Source: Ferruginibacter sp. (GTDB lineage Bacteria > Bacteroidota > Bacteroidia > Chitinophagales > Chitinophagaceae). From it: a DNA stretch of 15,582 bases. Shown one piece after another: positions 1-6,861 of this stretch. The stretch spans positions 1 to 15,582 of the forward strand of contig JAGPDJ010000020.1 of NCBI GenBank assembly GCA_018057635.1, written 5' to 3'. The translations under genes were made by a program, and so were the position numbers. Below the pieces are notes generated by a model that saw nothing but the letters and a program-made list of their open reading frames with translations, searched no databases and was not told where the DNA came from. The stretch's first letter is position 1. Each line of letters opens with the position of its first letter.

Positions 1-311
1 GTTTTCAGTCAGGGCCCCCTTTATAACCCGTGTTTTTTGGTTAACGGTGTCTACATATTTATCTGAAATAGTCAGGCAAAAAGATATTCACATAAATTAA
101 TTCCAATTGTTGAAAAAATAAAATGGCTGGCGGGGATTAGGAATTTTTAATCTGCTGTTTAATATCTGTGCCGGGATGGATTCACGTGTAAGATATTTAT
201 CCCTGTTTTATGTAAAAGTTTCCTTAACAAATTTTTAATAAACCGGCTTTTAATTTTTATAACAGGTTATGGTCAAAGTAATATAATTGATAACCATTAA
301 AATTAATTGAA
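1..311. other. Left-edge stretch without a recognisable gene
   Basis: AT-rich sequence with no ORF that looks like a gene on either strand. A weak -7-like octamer, TATAATTG at 282-289, lies just upstream of the possible small ORF at 312. It has one mismatch to TAnnTTTG and no convincing -33 partner. Nothing else in this stretch could be supported, and the gene that lies to the left of the window is not visible. Confidence 0.5.
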
Positions 312-389
312 ATGAAAAAAATACTACTATCCATTCAGAAATTCTTTAGTGTAAACAACGGTTACGCAGTTTTACCCGGAAATATCTGA
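312..389 (+). CDS. Possible 25-residue small protein (unrecognised)
   Basis: An ATG-started ORF of 25 codons plus TGA. The peptide begins MKKILLSIQKFF and ends GYAVLPGNI, giving a basic, partly hydrophobic start and a glycine/proline-containing tail. I do not recognise a family. Its main support is context: a strong rho-independent terminator (430-459) follows 40 bp after the stop on the same strand, so a short transcript ending there is likely, and the neighbouring gene is on the other strand. Against it, the G+C is low (about 32%), no clear ribosome binding site is visible, and such a short ORF can arise by chance. It could instead be the tail of a noncoding RNA or a leader peptide. Confidence 0.25.
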   Translation: MKKILLSIQKFFSVNNGYAVLPGNI

Positions 390-429
390 CCTGTTTTAAA
401 ACTGGTTTAATTGGGATTTTTTAAACACT

Positions 430-459
430 AACGTTCTGCTGTAATCGCAGAACGTTTTT
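430..459 (+). terminator. Rho-independent terminator
   Basis: A perfect 10-bp stem (430-439 with 447-456, core ACGTTCTGC) with a 7-nt loop is followed by a T run and an AT-rich tail. The polarity of the T run fits termination of plus-strand transcription coming from the left. It sits just past the 3' end of the minus-strand hydrolase gene, so it may also weakly end that transcript, but the minus-strand tail has no good T run. Confidence 0.8.
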
Positions 460-478
460 ATTTATAGATTTTTTTAAA

Positions 479-1315
479 TTAAAACATCCTTAATTGCTCA
501 GGCTTCAGTTGAATGACTTTGCTTTTTTTTATAAAACCCGGCTGGCCGTTATTACTGATATTAAACACCGGTATTGCTTCATACCTGGAGGCAATGATCA
601 CTTTTGTTTCACCTGCATATTCATTGAATAAACGCTGAACCAGCTCTGGTGAATTGTTATCTTTTGACAAGTGAGCAGGGAAAAGATGCGACATGAAAGC
701 CGGCTTATACATTTTAAATATTTCCAAAGCCTGGCTGTTAGACAAGTGTCCGTTCCCGCCACGGATACGGTTTTTGAGGTAAACCGGGTATCTGCCGTTT
801 TCGAGCATCGTTTCATCGTAATTCGTTTCCAGGTATGCTGCATGGCATAGGCTGAAGTGCCTGATCAGCTTATCACAAGGCTTTCCAATATCTGTAAATA
901 CTCCAACAGTAACTCCATCGCATGTTATGCTGAAACTGTGAGGGTCGGCTGCGTCATGAAACTTTGTGAATGCTGTTATAGAAAGCCTTCCTATAGTAAC
1001 AGGATCATTTTCTTTTAATTGATTTTCCAGGTGTTTTTTTATGCGGAGGCCGCTGTGTTTAGCTGTTAAGCTACTGATATGCACCGGCAGATCGTATTTT
1101 TGGGAAAGCACCTCTACGCCCTTAATATGATCACTGTGTTCATGAGAGATGAAAATGGCTTTAACCTTTTTCATATTTAGCCCGAGCATTTGCATCCTTT
1201 TTTCGGTTTCGCGGCAGGAGAGGCCTGCATCTATGATCACAGCTTCAGATTCATTGCCTACATAATAACAGTTGCCATTGCTGCCCGAGTTTAATGATGT
1301 AGTGTATAATGCCAT
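479..1315 (-). CDS. WalJ/YycJ-type metallo-beta-lactamase-fold hydrolase
   Basis: A 278-residue cytoplasmic hydrolase of the metallo-beta-lactamase superfamily. The N-terminus (SLNSGSNGNCYYV) and overall pattern match the YycJ/WalJ group. Metal-binding residues are visible: HEHSDH at 58-63, His120 and His126 in FHDAADPHSF, Asp142 in FTDIG, and His190 in GHLSN. Members of this group have been described as DNA exonucleases and linked to cell-wall or division control in Firmicutes. The role in Bacteroidota is not established, so the substrate is left open. The start chosen is the ATG at 1315. A TTG three codons upstream would add only MQN and falls inside the likely promoter. The gene is divergent from the ABC exporter across 58 bp. 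Confidence 0.9.
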   Translation of the reverse strand: MALYTTSLNSGSNGNCYYVGNESEAVIIDAGLSCRETEKRMQMLGLNMKKVKAIFISHEHSDHIKGVEVLSQKYDLPVHISSLTAKHSGLRIKKHLENQLKENDPVTIGRLSITAFTKFHDAADPHSFSITCDGVTVGVFTDIGKPCDKLIRHFSLCHAAYLETNYDETMLENGRYPVYLKNRIRGGNGHLSNSQALEIFKMYKPAFMSHLFPAHLSKDNNSPELVQRLFNEYAGETKVIIASRYEAIPVFNISNNGQPGFIKKSKVIQLKPEQLRMF

Positions 1316-1321
1316 ATTTTG

Positions 1322-1329
1322 CAAAGAAA
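1322..1329 (-). promoter_or_regulatory. Probable -7 box of the hydrolase gene
   Basis: On the minus strand this reads TTTCTTTG, one mismatch from the Bacteroidota consensus TAnnTTTG. It ends 6 nt before the ATG at 1315, which would give a nearly leaderless mRNA. A TTG on the minus strand at 1345-1347 could serve as a poor -33 element at a short spacing (15 nt). Confidence 0.4.
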
Positions 1330-1360
1330 ACCAATTAAGCTTTACAACTTATTATTTAAT

Positions 1361-1368
1361 TATTTTTG
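1361..1368 (+). promoter_or_regulatory. Probable -7 box of the ABC exporter gene
   Basis: TATTTTTG is a full match to TAnnTTTG. It ends 5 nt before the ATG at 1374, so transcription would begin at or next to the start codon. TTTA at 1341-1344, 16 nt upstream, is a possible -33 element (one mismatch to TTTG). The element lies back to back with the promoter of the divergent hydrolase gene. Confidence 0.55.
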
Positions 1369-1373
1369 CCGCA

Positions 1374-3227
1374 ATGACGCAATTATCCACGCTCAATAAA
1401 TATTTCTGGAAATATAGGTGGCGGTTCTTTTTAGGATTCTTCTTCGTCATTCTGACCAATTATTTCAGGATATTATCTCCGCAACTTACCGGCTATATTG
1501 TAAATACTGTGATCTATGCAATCACTGCAAAAGCCAGTGGCACAGCGCAGGCAGTAAGTTATGCAGGTAATTACGACCTGGCCGTGAGGCTGCTGGTCGG
1601 CAAATTTGAAACGCTGAATTTTCAGCAGCAAATTCTTTTTACTGGAATTGCCCTGATATTATTGGCAATCATCAGTGGATTTTTCATGTTCCTGATGCGG
1701 CAAACGATCATTGTAATGAGCCGTTATATTGAGTTTGATCAGAAGAATGAAATTTTTACCCATTACCAGAAACTGGATTTAAATTTCTACAAAACCCACA
1801 GTACCGGCGACCTGATGAACCGGATTTCGGAAGACGTGAGCAGGGTAAGGATGTATACAGGTCCTGCCATCATGTATTTTATAAACCTGGCAGCAGTGAT
1901 AGGCTTCAGCCTGTATTTTATGCTCCGGTCTGATGTAAAACTTACCCTGGTGGCATTATTTCCGCTGCCGGTGCTGGCGCTCACCATTTATTTTGTAAAT
2001 ACCATCATCAATAAGAAAAGCGAAAGGATACAATCCATGCTTAGTAATCTAACTACTAATGCGCAGGAATCATATTCCGGTATCCGTGTGATCAAATCTT
2101 TTGTACAGGAAAAAGCAATGCTCGGTTTCTTTAAAAAGAACAGTGAATCATACCGTGCCAATGCACTCAGCCTGGCAAAAACCGAGGCCATTTATTTTCC
2201 AAGCATGGCCCTGCTGATAGGGTTAAGTACACTTATAACAATCATGGTTGGCGGACTGGATGTAGCCAATCATGTTCCGGGAGCCACTGTTGGTAAAATT
2301 GCAGAATTTGTGATGTATATACAGATGCTCACATTTCCGGTAAGTGCAATAGGGTGGACGGCCAGTATGACCCAACGGGCTGTGGCATCTCAAAAACGCA
2401 TCAACGAGTTTTTGCAAACCGATCCGGTAATAAAAAATGATCCGCAAAATCTGTTTGTTACGCTGAATGGGAATATATCTTTTGATCATGCAGATTTTGT
2501 TTACCCGCATACCGGTATCCATGCAGTGAAAGATTTCAGCCTCCAGGTAAACAAAGGTGAAAAAATTGCTATCATCGGTAAAACAGGATCTGGGAAATCT
2601 ACCATTGCCCAACTGTTGTTGCGGATGTATGATGTGCAAAAAGGATCGATTGATTTTGAAGGTATTCCAGTGCAAAAGATCAGCCTGGATTCTTTGCGTT
2701 CGCAAATAAGTTATGTACCCCAGGATGTATTCTTATTCAGCGACAGTATAGCCAATAATATTAAATTCGGCAATGCTTCCGCTAATATGGAAGATATCAT
2801 TCAGGCAGCCAAAAATGCCTGTATTTTCAATGAGATCAGTCAGTTTAATGAGGGTTTTAATACCATGGTTGGCGAACGGGGTGTTACGTTGAGCGGTGGA
2901 CAAAAACAACGGATATCAATTGCCAGGGCATTACTAAAAAAACCGGCTATTGTAATTTTTGATGATTGCCTGAGTGCAGTTGATGGTAAAACCGAGAAAG
3001 AGATAATAAGTAACCTGCATTTGTACCTCAGCGATAAAACTGCCATTATTACTACCCACCGTATTTTCTCTTTATTCAGGTTCGATAAGATCATTGTGAT
3101 GGATGAAGGAAAGATAGCCGAACAGGGTACCCATGAAGAGTTACTGGGGAAAAATGGATTGTATGCCGAAATGTATGCACGGCAACAGGCTTCAGAAGCT
3201 GACACAGATAGGGGAAATATGGGATAA
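1374..3227 (+). CDS. ABC transporter, fused permease and ATPase (MdlA-like exporter)
   Basis: A 617-residue half-transporter of the ABC exporter class, with an N-terminal six-helix membrane domain (about 15-335) and a C-terminal ATPase (about 365-600). Visible motifs: Walker A GKTGSGKST (402-410), Q-loop Gln450 in YVPQD, signature LSGGQKQ (506-512), Walker B AIVIFDD (525-531), D-loop SAVD, and switch His562 in TTHR. The residue after the Walker B aspartate is Asp531 where most exporters have the catalytic Glu. The sequence DDCLSAVDGKTE resembles MdlA-type subunits, which normally work as heterodimers with an MdlB-type partner, but no partner gene lies beside it. The substrate is unknown. The ATG at 1374 was chosen because a start at 1272 would run into the divergent gene, and the promoter box ends 5 nt before 1374. 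Confidence 0.9.
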   Translation: MTQLSTLNKYFWKYRWRFFLGFFFVILTNYFRILSPQLTGYIVNTVIYAITAKASGTAQAVSYAGNYDLAVRLLVGKFETLNFQQQILFTGIALILLAIISGFFMFLMRQTIIVMSRYIEFDQKNEIFTHYQKLDLNFYKTHSTGDLMNRISEDVSRVRMYTGPAIMYFINLAAVIGFSLYFMLRSDVKLTLVALFPLPVLALTIYFVNTIINKKSERIQSMLSNLTTNAQESYSGIRVIKSFVQEKAMLGFFKKNSESYRANALSLAKTEAIYFPSMALLIGLSTLITIMVGGLDVANHVPGATVGKIAEFVMYIQMLTFPVSAIGWTASMTQRAVASQKRINEFLQTDPVIKNDPQNLFVTLNGNISFDHADFVYPHTGIHAVKDFSLQVNKGEKIAIIGKTGSGKSTIAQLLLRMYDVQKGSIDFEGIPVQKISLDSLRSQISYVPQDVFLFSDSIANNIKFGNASANMEDIIQAAKNACIFNEISQFNEGFNTMVGERGVTLSGGQKQRISIARALLKKPAIVIFDDCLSAVDGKTEKEIISNLHLYLSDKTAIITTHRIFSLFRFDKIIVMDEGKIAEQGTHEELLGKNGLYAEMYARQQASEADTDRGNMG

Positions 3228-3247
3228 AATGTTAAGAATTCATTTAT

Positions 3248-3277
3248 TTTGCCATATCAAAAACAACTTTATCTTTG
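3248..3277 (+). promoter_or_regulatory. Bacteroidota promoter of the PUR-domain gene
   Basis: TTTG at 3248-3251, an 18-nt spacer, then TATCTTTG at 3270-3277 give a full match to the TTTG / TAnnTTTG architecture read by the Bacteroidota primary sigma factor. This is the cleanest promoter in the window. It would give a leader of roughly 30-35 nt before the GTG at 3317, rich in A and T and without a strong Shine-Dalgarno sequence. Confidence 0.75.
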
Positions 3278-3316
3278 TCATTCATAATTGATATTTATAA
3301 ATAAAATTTAATAACA

Positions 3317-3781
3317 GTGGCGTACGAGAACAACGACAAAAAAATTGAAAGCGTTTACAGTAACCGTGTAAAAGCAGGTAAACGCAGAACTTACTTTTTT
3401 GATGTGAGGGAAACAAGGGGAAATGATTTCTTTCTTACAATCACCGAAAGTCGCAAACGGTTTGATTCTGAAGGTTATGACCGTCATAAGATCTTTTTGT
3501 ATAAAGAAGATTTCAATAAGTTCATCAAGGGTTTAAATGAAGCGGTTGATTATGTGAAGACTGAACTGATGCCTGATTTTGATTTTGATGCGTTCAACCA
3601 TGATACTCCTTATGAAGGAGAGGAAGGACAAACAGTTGTTTCAACAAACCAGGAAGAAGTAATTGCCGATAAAGCAATTGTTGATGAACCTGCTGAACCT
3701 GCAGTTGAAGTTGCAGCAAAACCTGCGGAACCAATTACACCGGATACAAGCCATCATTCAGAAGAAGTGGATAAATGGTAA
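3317..3781 (+). CDS. PUR-domain (DUF3276) nucleic-acid-binding protein
   Basis: A 154-residue protein. Residues about 8-92 match the single PUR repeat of the DUF3276 family, bacterial relatives of Pur-alpha that bind single-stranded DNA or RNA. Visible features are IESVYSNRVKAGKRRTYFFD (10-29) and FFLTITESRKRF (38-49), followed by an amphipathic helix KEDFNKFIKGLNEAV. The remainder (about 93-154) is a low-complexity acidic, Pro/Ala/Glu-rich tail that is probably disordered. The start is GTG: an in-frame TAA at 3302-3304 lies just upstream and the next in-frame ATG is at residue 85, inside the conserved domain. The gene has its own promoter and ends before a bidirectional terminator. A role as an RNA/DNA chaperone or post-transcriptional regulator is inferred from the family. 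Confidence 0.88.
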   Translation: MAYENNDKKIESVYSNRVKAGKRRTYFFDVRETRGNDFFLTITESRKRFDSEGYDRHKIFLYKEDFNKFIKGLNEAVDYVKTELMPDFDFDAFNHDTPYEGEEGQTVVSTNQEEVIADKAIVDEPAEPAVEVAAKPAEPITPDTSHHSEEVDKW

Positions 3782-3820
3782 AAGGAAATGTATGATTTGT
3801 GATTTTATTATCTATATATA

Positions 3821-3856
3821 AAAGTCTCTGTTTATTAAAACAGAGACTTTTTATTT
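3821..3856. terminator. Bidirectional terminator between PUR gene and pgi
   Basis: A perfect 13-bp inverted repeat (arms 3821-3833 and 3838-3850, core AGTCTCTGTTT) with a 4-nt loop ATTA. A run of A precedes it and a run of T follows, so it can act for the PUR gene on the plus strand and for pgi on the minus strand. Confidence 0.85.
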
Positions 3857-3887
3857 ATAACTTGATCTTGAATTCATACATCATACA

Positions 3888-3922
3888 CACATTTCACACA
3901 TTCCTCATCACATTTCACACAT
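3888..3922. repeat. Pair of 14-bp direct repeats at the pgi 3' end
   Basis: The 14-mer CACATTTCACACAT occurs exactly at 3888-3901 and 3909-3922, a 21-bp offset. It sits in a C/A-rich stretch (about 3876-3937) full of CACA units, overlaps the pgi stop codon by one base and continues as imperfect copies into the end of the gene. It is probably a slippage-prone low-complexity patch. Confidence 0.6.
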
Positions 3923-5520
3923 CATCCACCACACATTCTTTTATATGCATTCATCAACCCATTGGTAGAACTGTCATGTGATTGAATTTCACCGGGCTGT
4001 TCAAGCTCCGGTAAAATCTTTTGTGCAAGTTGTTTACCAAGTTCCACGCCCCATTGATCGAAACTGAAGATATTCCAGATTACTCCCTGAACAAAGATCT
4101 TGTGCTCATAGAATGCGATGAGTTGTCCCAATGTGAATGGAGTGATCTTTTTGATAAGGAAAGAATTGGTGGGCCTGTTTCCTTCAAACACCCGGTAAAC
4201 ATTGTCATTTGATGTACCGTTCATCAAGGCTTCCGTTTGGGCAAAGAAATTACTGATCAGTTTTTGCTGGTGGTCGCCAATCGGGTTGTGCGATTGGGCC
4301 GCCACAATAAAATCACATGGAATAACAGAAGTACCCTGGTGAATAAGCTGATAGAAAGCATGCTGGCCGTTGGTGCCTGGTTCACCCCAGATAACAGGGC
4401 CTGTCTGATAGGTTACTTTTTTTCCATCCCTGTCAACATATTTGCCGTTACTCTCCATATTTCCCTGCTGAAAATATGCTGCAAACCGGTGCAGGTACTG
4501 GTCATAAGGCAGGATTGTTTCAGAAGCCGTACCATAAAAATTCCGGTACCAGATACCAATCAGTGCCATCAGCACGGGAATGTTATTTTCAAAAGCTGTT
4601 TCTTTAAAATGGACATCGGTTGCATAAGCTCCTTTTAATAATTGGTCAAAATTATCGTAACCGATGGTAAGCGCTATGGATAAACCAATTGCACTCCATA
4701 AACTGTACCGGCCGCCAACCCAATCCCAGAAAACAAACATATTTGCCGGGTCTATACCAAATTTTATAACATCCTCTTTATTGGTACTCAAGGCTACAAA
4801 ATGTTTTTTAATATCCTGTTCACCACCTCCATTTTGCAGGAACCAGTTTCTTGCAGAATGAGCATTGGTCATCGTTTCCTGCGTAGTAAATGTTTTGCTG
4901 GCAATTAAAAATATGGTTTCATCAGCAGTAATTTTATTACAGGTTTCAGCAATATGTGTACCGTCTACATTGCTCACAAATAATGGCTGAATACCTGCTT
5001 CCCAATATGGTTTTAATGCCTCGGTAACCATCACCGGGCCAAGGTCGCTGCCACCAATGCCAATGTTTACTATGTATTTAATTTTTTTGCCGGAATAACC
5101 TTTCCATTCACCGCTGTGTACTTTTTCACAAAAGGCTTTCATTTGTTCCAATACCTTTTTAATGCCGGGCATAACATCCTCGCCATCCAGGGGCACTTCT
5201 TTACCTGAAAAATTGCGCAAGGCAGTATGTAAAACAGCCCTGCCCTCGGTGCCATTGATCTTTTCTCCGGCATACATAGCATTTATTGCATCTTTTAAAT
5301 GGCATTCTTCTGCCAGATTAAGCAGCAGTTCTTTTGTTCTGCTGTTGATATTATTTTTACTGTAGTCGAATAAAATATCACCTGATTCCAGCGAAAATGA
5401 TTTAAAACGGGCAGGGTCTTCCGTAAAAAGCTGCCTCATATGTATAGGCTTCATTTCTTCAAAATGATTGCTGAGTGCTTTCCAGGCCTGGGTTGAAGTA
5501 GGGTTGGTTTTGGGGAACAT
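3922..5520 (-). CDS. pgi: Glucose-6-phosphate isomerase
   Basis: A 532-residue cytoplasmic enzyme interconverting glucose 6-phosphate and fructose 6-phosphate in glycolysis and gluconeogenesis. Length and sequence fit the long (E. coli-like) PGI family. Substrate-binding and catalytic segments are all visible: GIGGSDLGP (154-162), SNVDGTHI (183-190), [15 protein letters not shown] (265-279), catalytic Glu356 in GNMESNGK, His387 in [10 protein letters not shown], and Lys496 in the C-terminal signature [10 protein letters not shown]. The ATG at 5520 gives the usual N-terminus, about 10 residues before AWKAL. No promoter-like element is seen in the 62 bp upstream, so the gene is probably read through from the threonine aldolase gene. 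The C-terminal tail (about 510-532) is variable and ends in a C/A-rich repeat tract. Confidence 0.97.
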   Translation of the reverse strand: MFPKTNPTSTQAWKALSNHFEEMKPIHMRQLFTEDPARFKSFSLESGDILFDYSKNNINSRTKELLLNLAEECHLKDAINAMYAGEKINGTEGRAVLHTALRNFSGKEVPLDGEDVMPGIKKVLEQMKAFCEKVHSGEWKGYSGKKIKYIVNIGIGGSDLGPVMVTEALKPYWEAGIQPLFVSNVDGTHIAETCNKITADETIFLIASKTFTTQETMTNAHSARNWFLQNGGGEQDIKKHFVALSTNKEDVIKFGIDPANMFVFWDWVGGRYSLWSAIGLSIALTIGYDNFDQLLKGAYATDVHFKETAFENNIPVLMALIGIWYRNFYGTASETILPYDQYLHRFAAYFQQGNMESNGKYVDRDGKKVTYQTGPVIWGEPGTNGQHAFYQLIHQGTSVIPCDFIVAAQSHNPIGDHQQKLISNFFAQTEALMNGTSNDNVYRVFEGNRPTNSFLIKKITPFTLGQLIAFYEHKIFVQGVIWNIFSFDQWGVELGKQLAQKILPELEQPGEIQSHDSSTNGLMNAYKRMCGG

Positions 5521-5582
5521 TTGGTGTAGTTTGTTTATTGGTTTTTAGTTTATTAGTTTAATGATTAATTGATTTAGAGGTT

Positions 5583-6599
5583 TTACATTTCGGCGATGAT
5601 GCTGACCAGTTTCTGGATCATTTCTGAGGTTATATCCAGGTGTGTAACCATTCTAACCTGTGTTTGTGAGATTGCAATACAAGAAATACCATGTTCTTTT
5701 AAATAGGCTGTAAAAGAAGCAGCTGAATAACTGCCGGTAACTTCAAAAATCAGTATATTGGTTTCTACTGGAAGTATTTTACCAATAAAATCTTTTTTTA
5801 TCAGAGCATGGGCAATGGTTTTTGCATGAATATGATCTGCCTCAAGCCTTTGTATATTATTTTCAATTGCATAAATACCGGCAGCTGCCAGGTATCCAGC
5901 CTGGCGCATTCCTCCTCCAAAAATTTTTCTTATCCTCCTGGCTTTGTTAATAAAATCTCTATTTCCTAATAACAAGCTTCCAACAGGTGTTCCAAGCCCT
6001 TTACTCAGGCAAATGGATATGCTATCAAATATTTCACCATATTGTTTGGGTGTTTCATGCTTTGCAACAAGCGCATTCCATAGCCTGGCACCATCCAGGT
6101 GAAGCTTCAGGTTGTTATTTAAACAGACCTGTTTAATATTTTGAATATCAATAAATTCATAACAACTTCCCCCGCCACGGTTAGCAGTATTTTCAATGCT
6201 TACCAGGCTGGTTTTTGCTTTGTGTACGTCGTCAGGGTTTATCAATGCTGTAACCTGTTCTGCATTAATTCTGCCCCTGTCGCCATCAATTGCTTTTACC
6301 TGGCAACCACTGTTAAAAGCGATTCCGCCTCCTTCATATATATAAACATGGCTTAGTTTATCACAGATAACTTCTTCACCGGGGTTTGTATGGCATTTAA
6401 TTGCAATCTGATTGGTCATCGTTCCGCTTGGGCAAAAAATGGCAGCTTCCATATTAAACAGATCTTTGGCCATTCCTTCCAGTTTATTAACAGATGGGTC
6501 TTCCCCAAAAACATCATCACCAACCTGTGCCCTAAACATGGCTTCCAGCATAGCCGGGCATGGTTTTGTAAATGTGTCTGAACGAAGATCTATTGTCAT
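5583..6599 (-). CDS. ltaE: Low-specificity L-threonine aldolase (PLP-dependent)
   Basis: A 338-residue fold-type I PLP enzyme of the beta-eliminating lyase/threonine aldolase family, cleaving L-threonine or L-allo-threonine to glycine and acetaldehyde. Visible features: the N-terminal DLRSDTFTKP (4-13), DDVFGEDP (28-35), CPSGTMTNQ (56-64), His84 in the cofactor-stacking region SHVYIYEGGG, SIENTANRGGG (134-144), Asp169 in HLDGARLWNA (cofactor N1 contact), and Lys200 in LSKGLGTPVGS as Schiff-base lysine. The start is the ATG at 6599. An upstream in-frame ATG at 6677 would add 26 residues unlike the family and place the likely promoter inside the gene. It is divergent from the sigma factor gene and 62 bp upstream of pgi. 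Stereospecificity cannot be read from the sequence. Confidence 0.92.
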   Translation of the reverse strand: MTIDLRSDTFTKPCPAMLEAMFRAQVGDDVFGEDPSVNKLEGMAKDLFNMEAAIFCPSGTMTNQIAIKCHTNPGEEVICDKLSHVYIYEGGGIAFNSGCQVKAIDGDRGRINAEQVTALINPDDVHKAKTSLVSIENTANRGGGSCYEFIDIQNIKQVCLNNNLKLHLDGARLWNALVAKHETPKQYGEIFDSISICLSKGLGTPVGSLLLGNRDFINKARRIRKIFGGGMRQAGYLAAAGIYAIENNIQRLEADHIHAKTIAHALIKKDFIGKILPVETNILIFEVTGSYSAASFTAYLKEHGISCIAISQTQVRMVTHLDITSEMIQKLVSIIAEM

Positions 6600-6603
6600 A
6601 TAA

Positions 6604-6611
6604 CAAATGTA
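6604..6611 (-). promoter_or_regulatory. Probable -7 box of the threonine aldolase gene
   Basis: On the minus strand this reads TACATTTG, a full match to TAnnTTTG. It ends 4 nt before the ATG at 6599, implying a leaderless or nearly leaderless mRNA. No good -33 TTTG is seen at the expected distance. Confidence 0.5.
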
Positions 6612-6683
6612 TGAAAATCTGAAATCCTTATTTTTAACCTTATACTGTTTTATTGTGATGGGTAAACGGAAAAGCAAACATAA

Positions 6684-6700
6684 AGTGTATTTTGTACACT
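6684..6700. repeat. Inverted repeat between the ltaE and sigma factor promoters
   Basis: Arms AGTGTA (6684-6689) and TACACT (6695-6700) around a 5-nt centre. With a 2-nt bulge the symmetry extends outward into flanking TAAA/TTTA. The position between two divergent promoters would suit a regulator binding site, but no regulator is identified. Confidence 0.4.
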
Positions 6701-6725
6701 ATTTATTTCTTTTTTCCCGATTTAT

Positions 6726-6756
6726 TATGAAATACAAATTCTGAATGGTAACTTTG
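6726..6756 (+). promoter_or_regulatory. Probable promoter of the primary sigma factor gene
   Basis: TAACTTTG at 6749-6756 is a full match to the TAnnTTTG box. TATG at 6726-6729, 19 nt upstream, is a one-mismatch -33 element. Transcription from here would give a leader of about 100 nt before the ATG at 6862, unlike the leaderless arrangement proposed for neighbouring genes. Confidence 0.55.
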
Positions 6757-6861
6757 CGTTATAATTTCGATAAATCCTTTGAATTTCCCTACCCTTTGCA
6801 ACGAATCCCCAACTTAAATGGTCTATTTAGTGTTATAACTTTTTGAAATCAATACAATACA

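Noticed and set aside
525..531. The finding listed at base positions 525-531
   Set aside because: Those numbers are protein residue positions entered in error; the bases at 525-531 are in the hydrolase gene and show nothing notable.
1316..1324. TTG start of the hydrolase three codons upstream of the ATG
   Set aside because: The ATG at 1315 gives the family-typical N-terminus, and the TTG lies in the proposed -7 box.
1272..1373. Upstream extension of the ABC exporter start to 1272
   Set aside because: It would overlap the divergent hydrolase gene by 44 bp and span both promoters; the added residues do not resemble an exporter N-terminus.
2223..2705. 160-codon minus-strand ORF inside the ABC exporter gene
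   Set aside because: Antisense shadow over the ATPase domain; no family-like motif.
4237..4638. 133-codon plus-strand ORF inside pgi
   Set aside because: Antisense shadow of a strongly conserved enzyme; its translation has no recognisable features.
6600..6677. Longer threonine aldolase start at 6677
   Set aside because: The extra 26 residues are unlike the family, and the perfect TAnnTTTG box lies just before the internal ATG at 6599.
6788..6798. Second -7 box (TA-CCC-TTTG) nearer the sigma factor gene
   Set aside because: The spacer inside the box is 3 nt instead of 2 and no -33 partner fits; TAACTTTG at 6749 is better.
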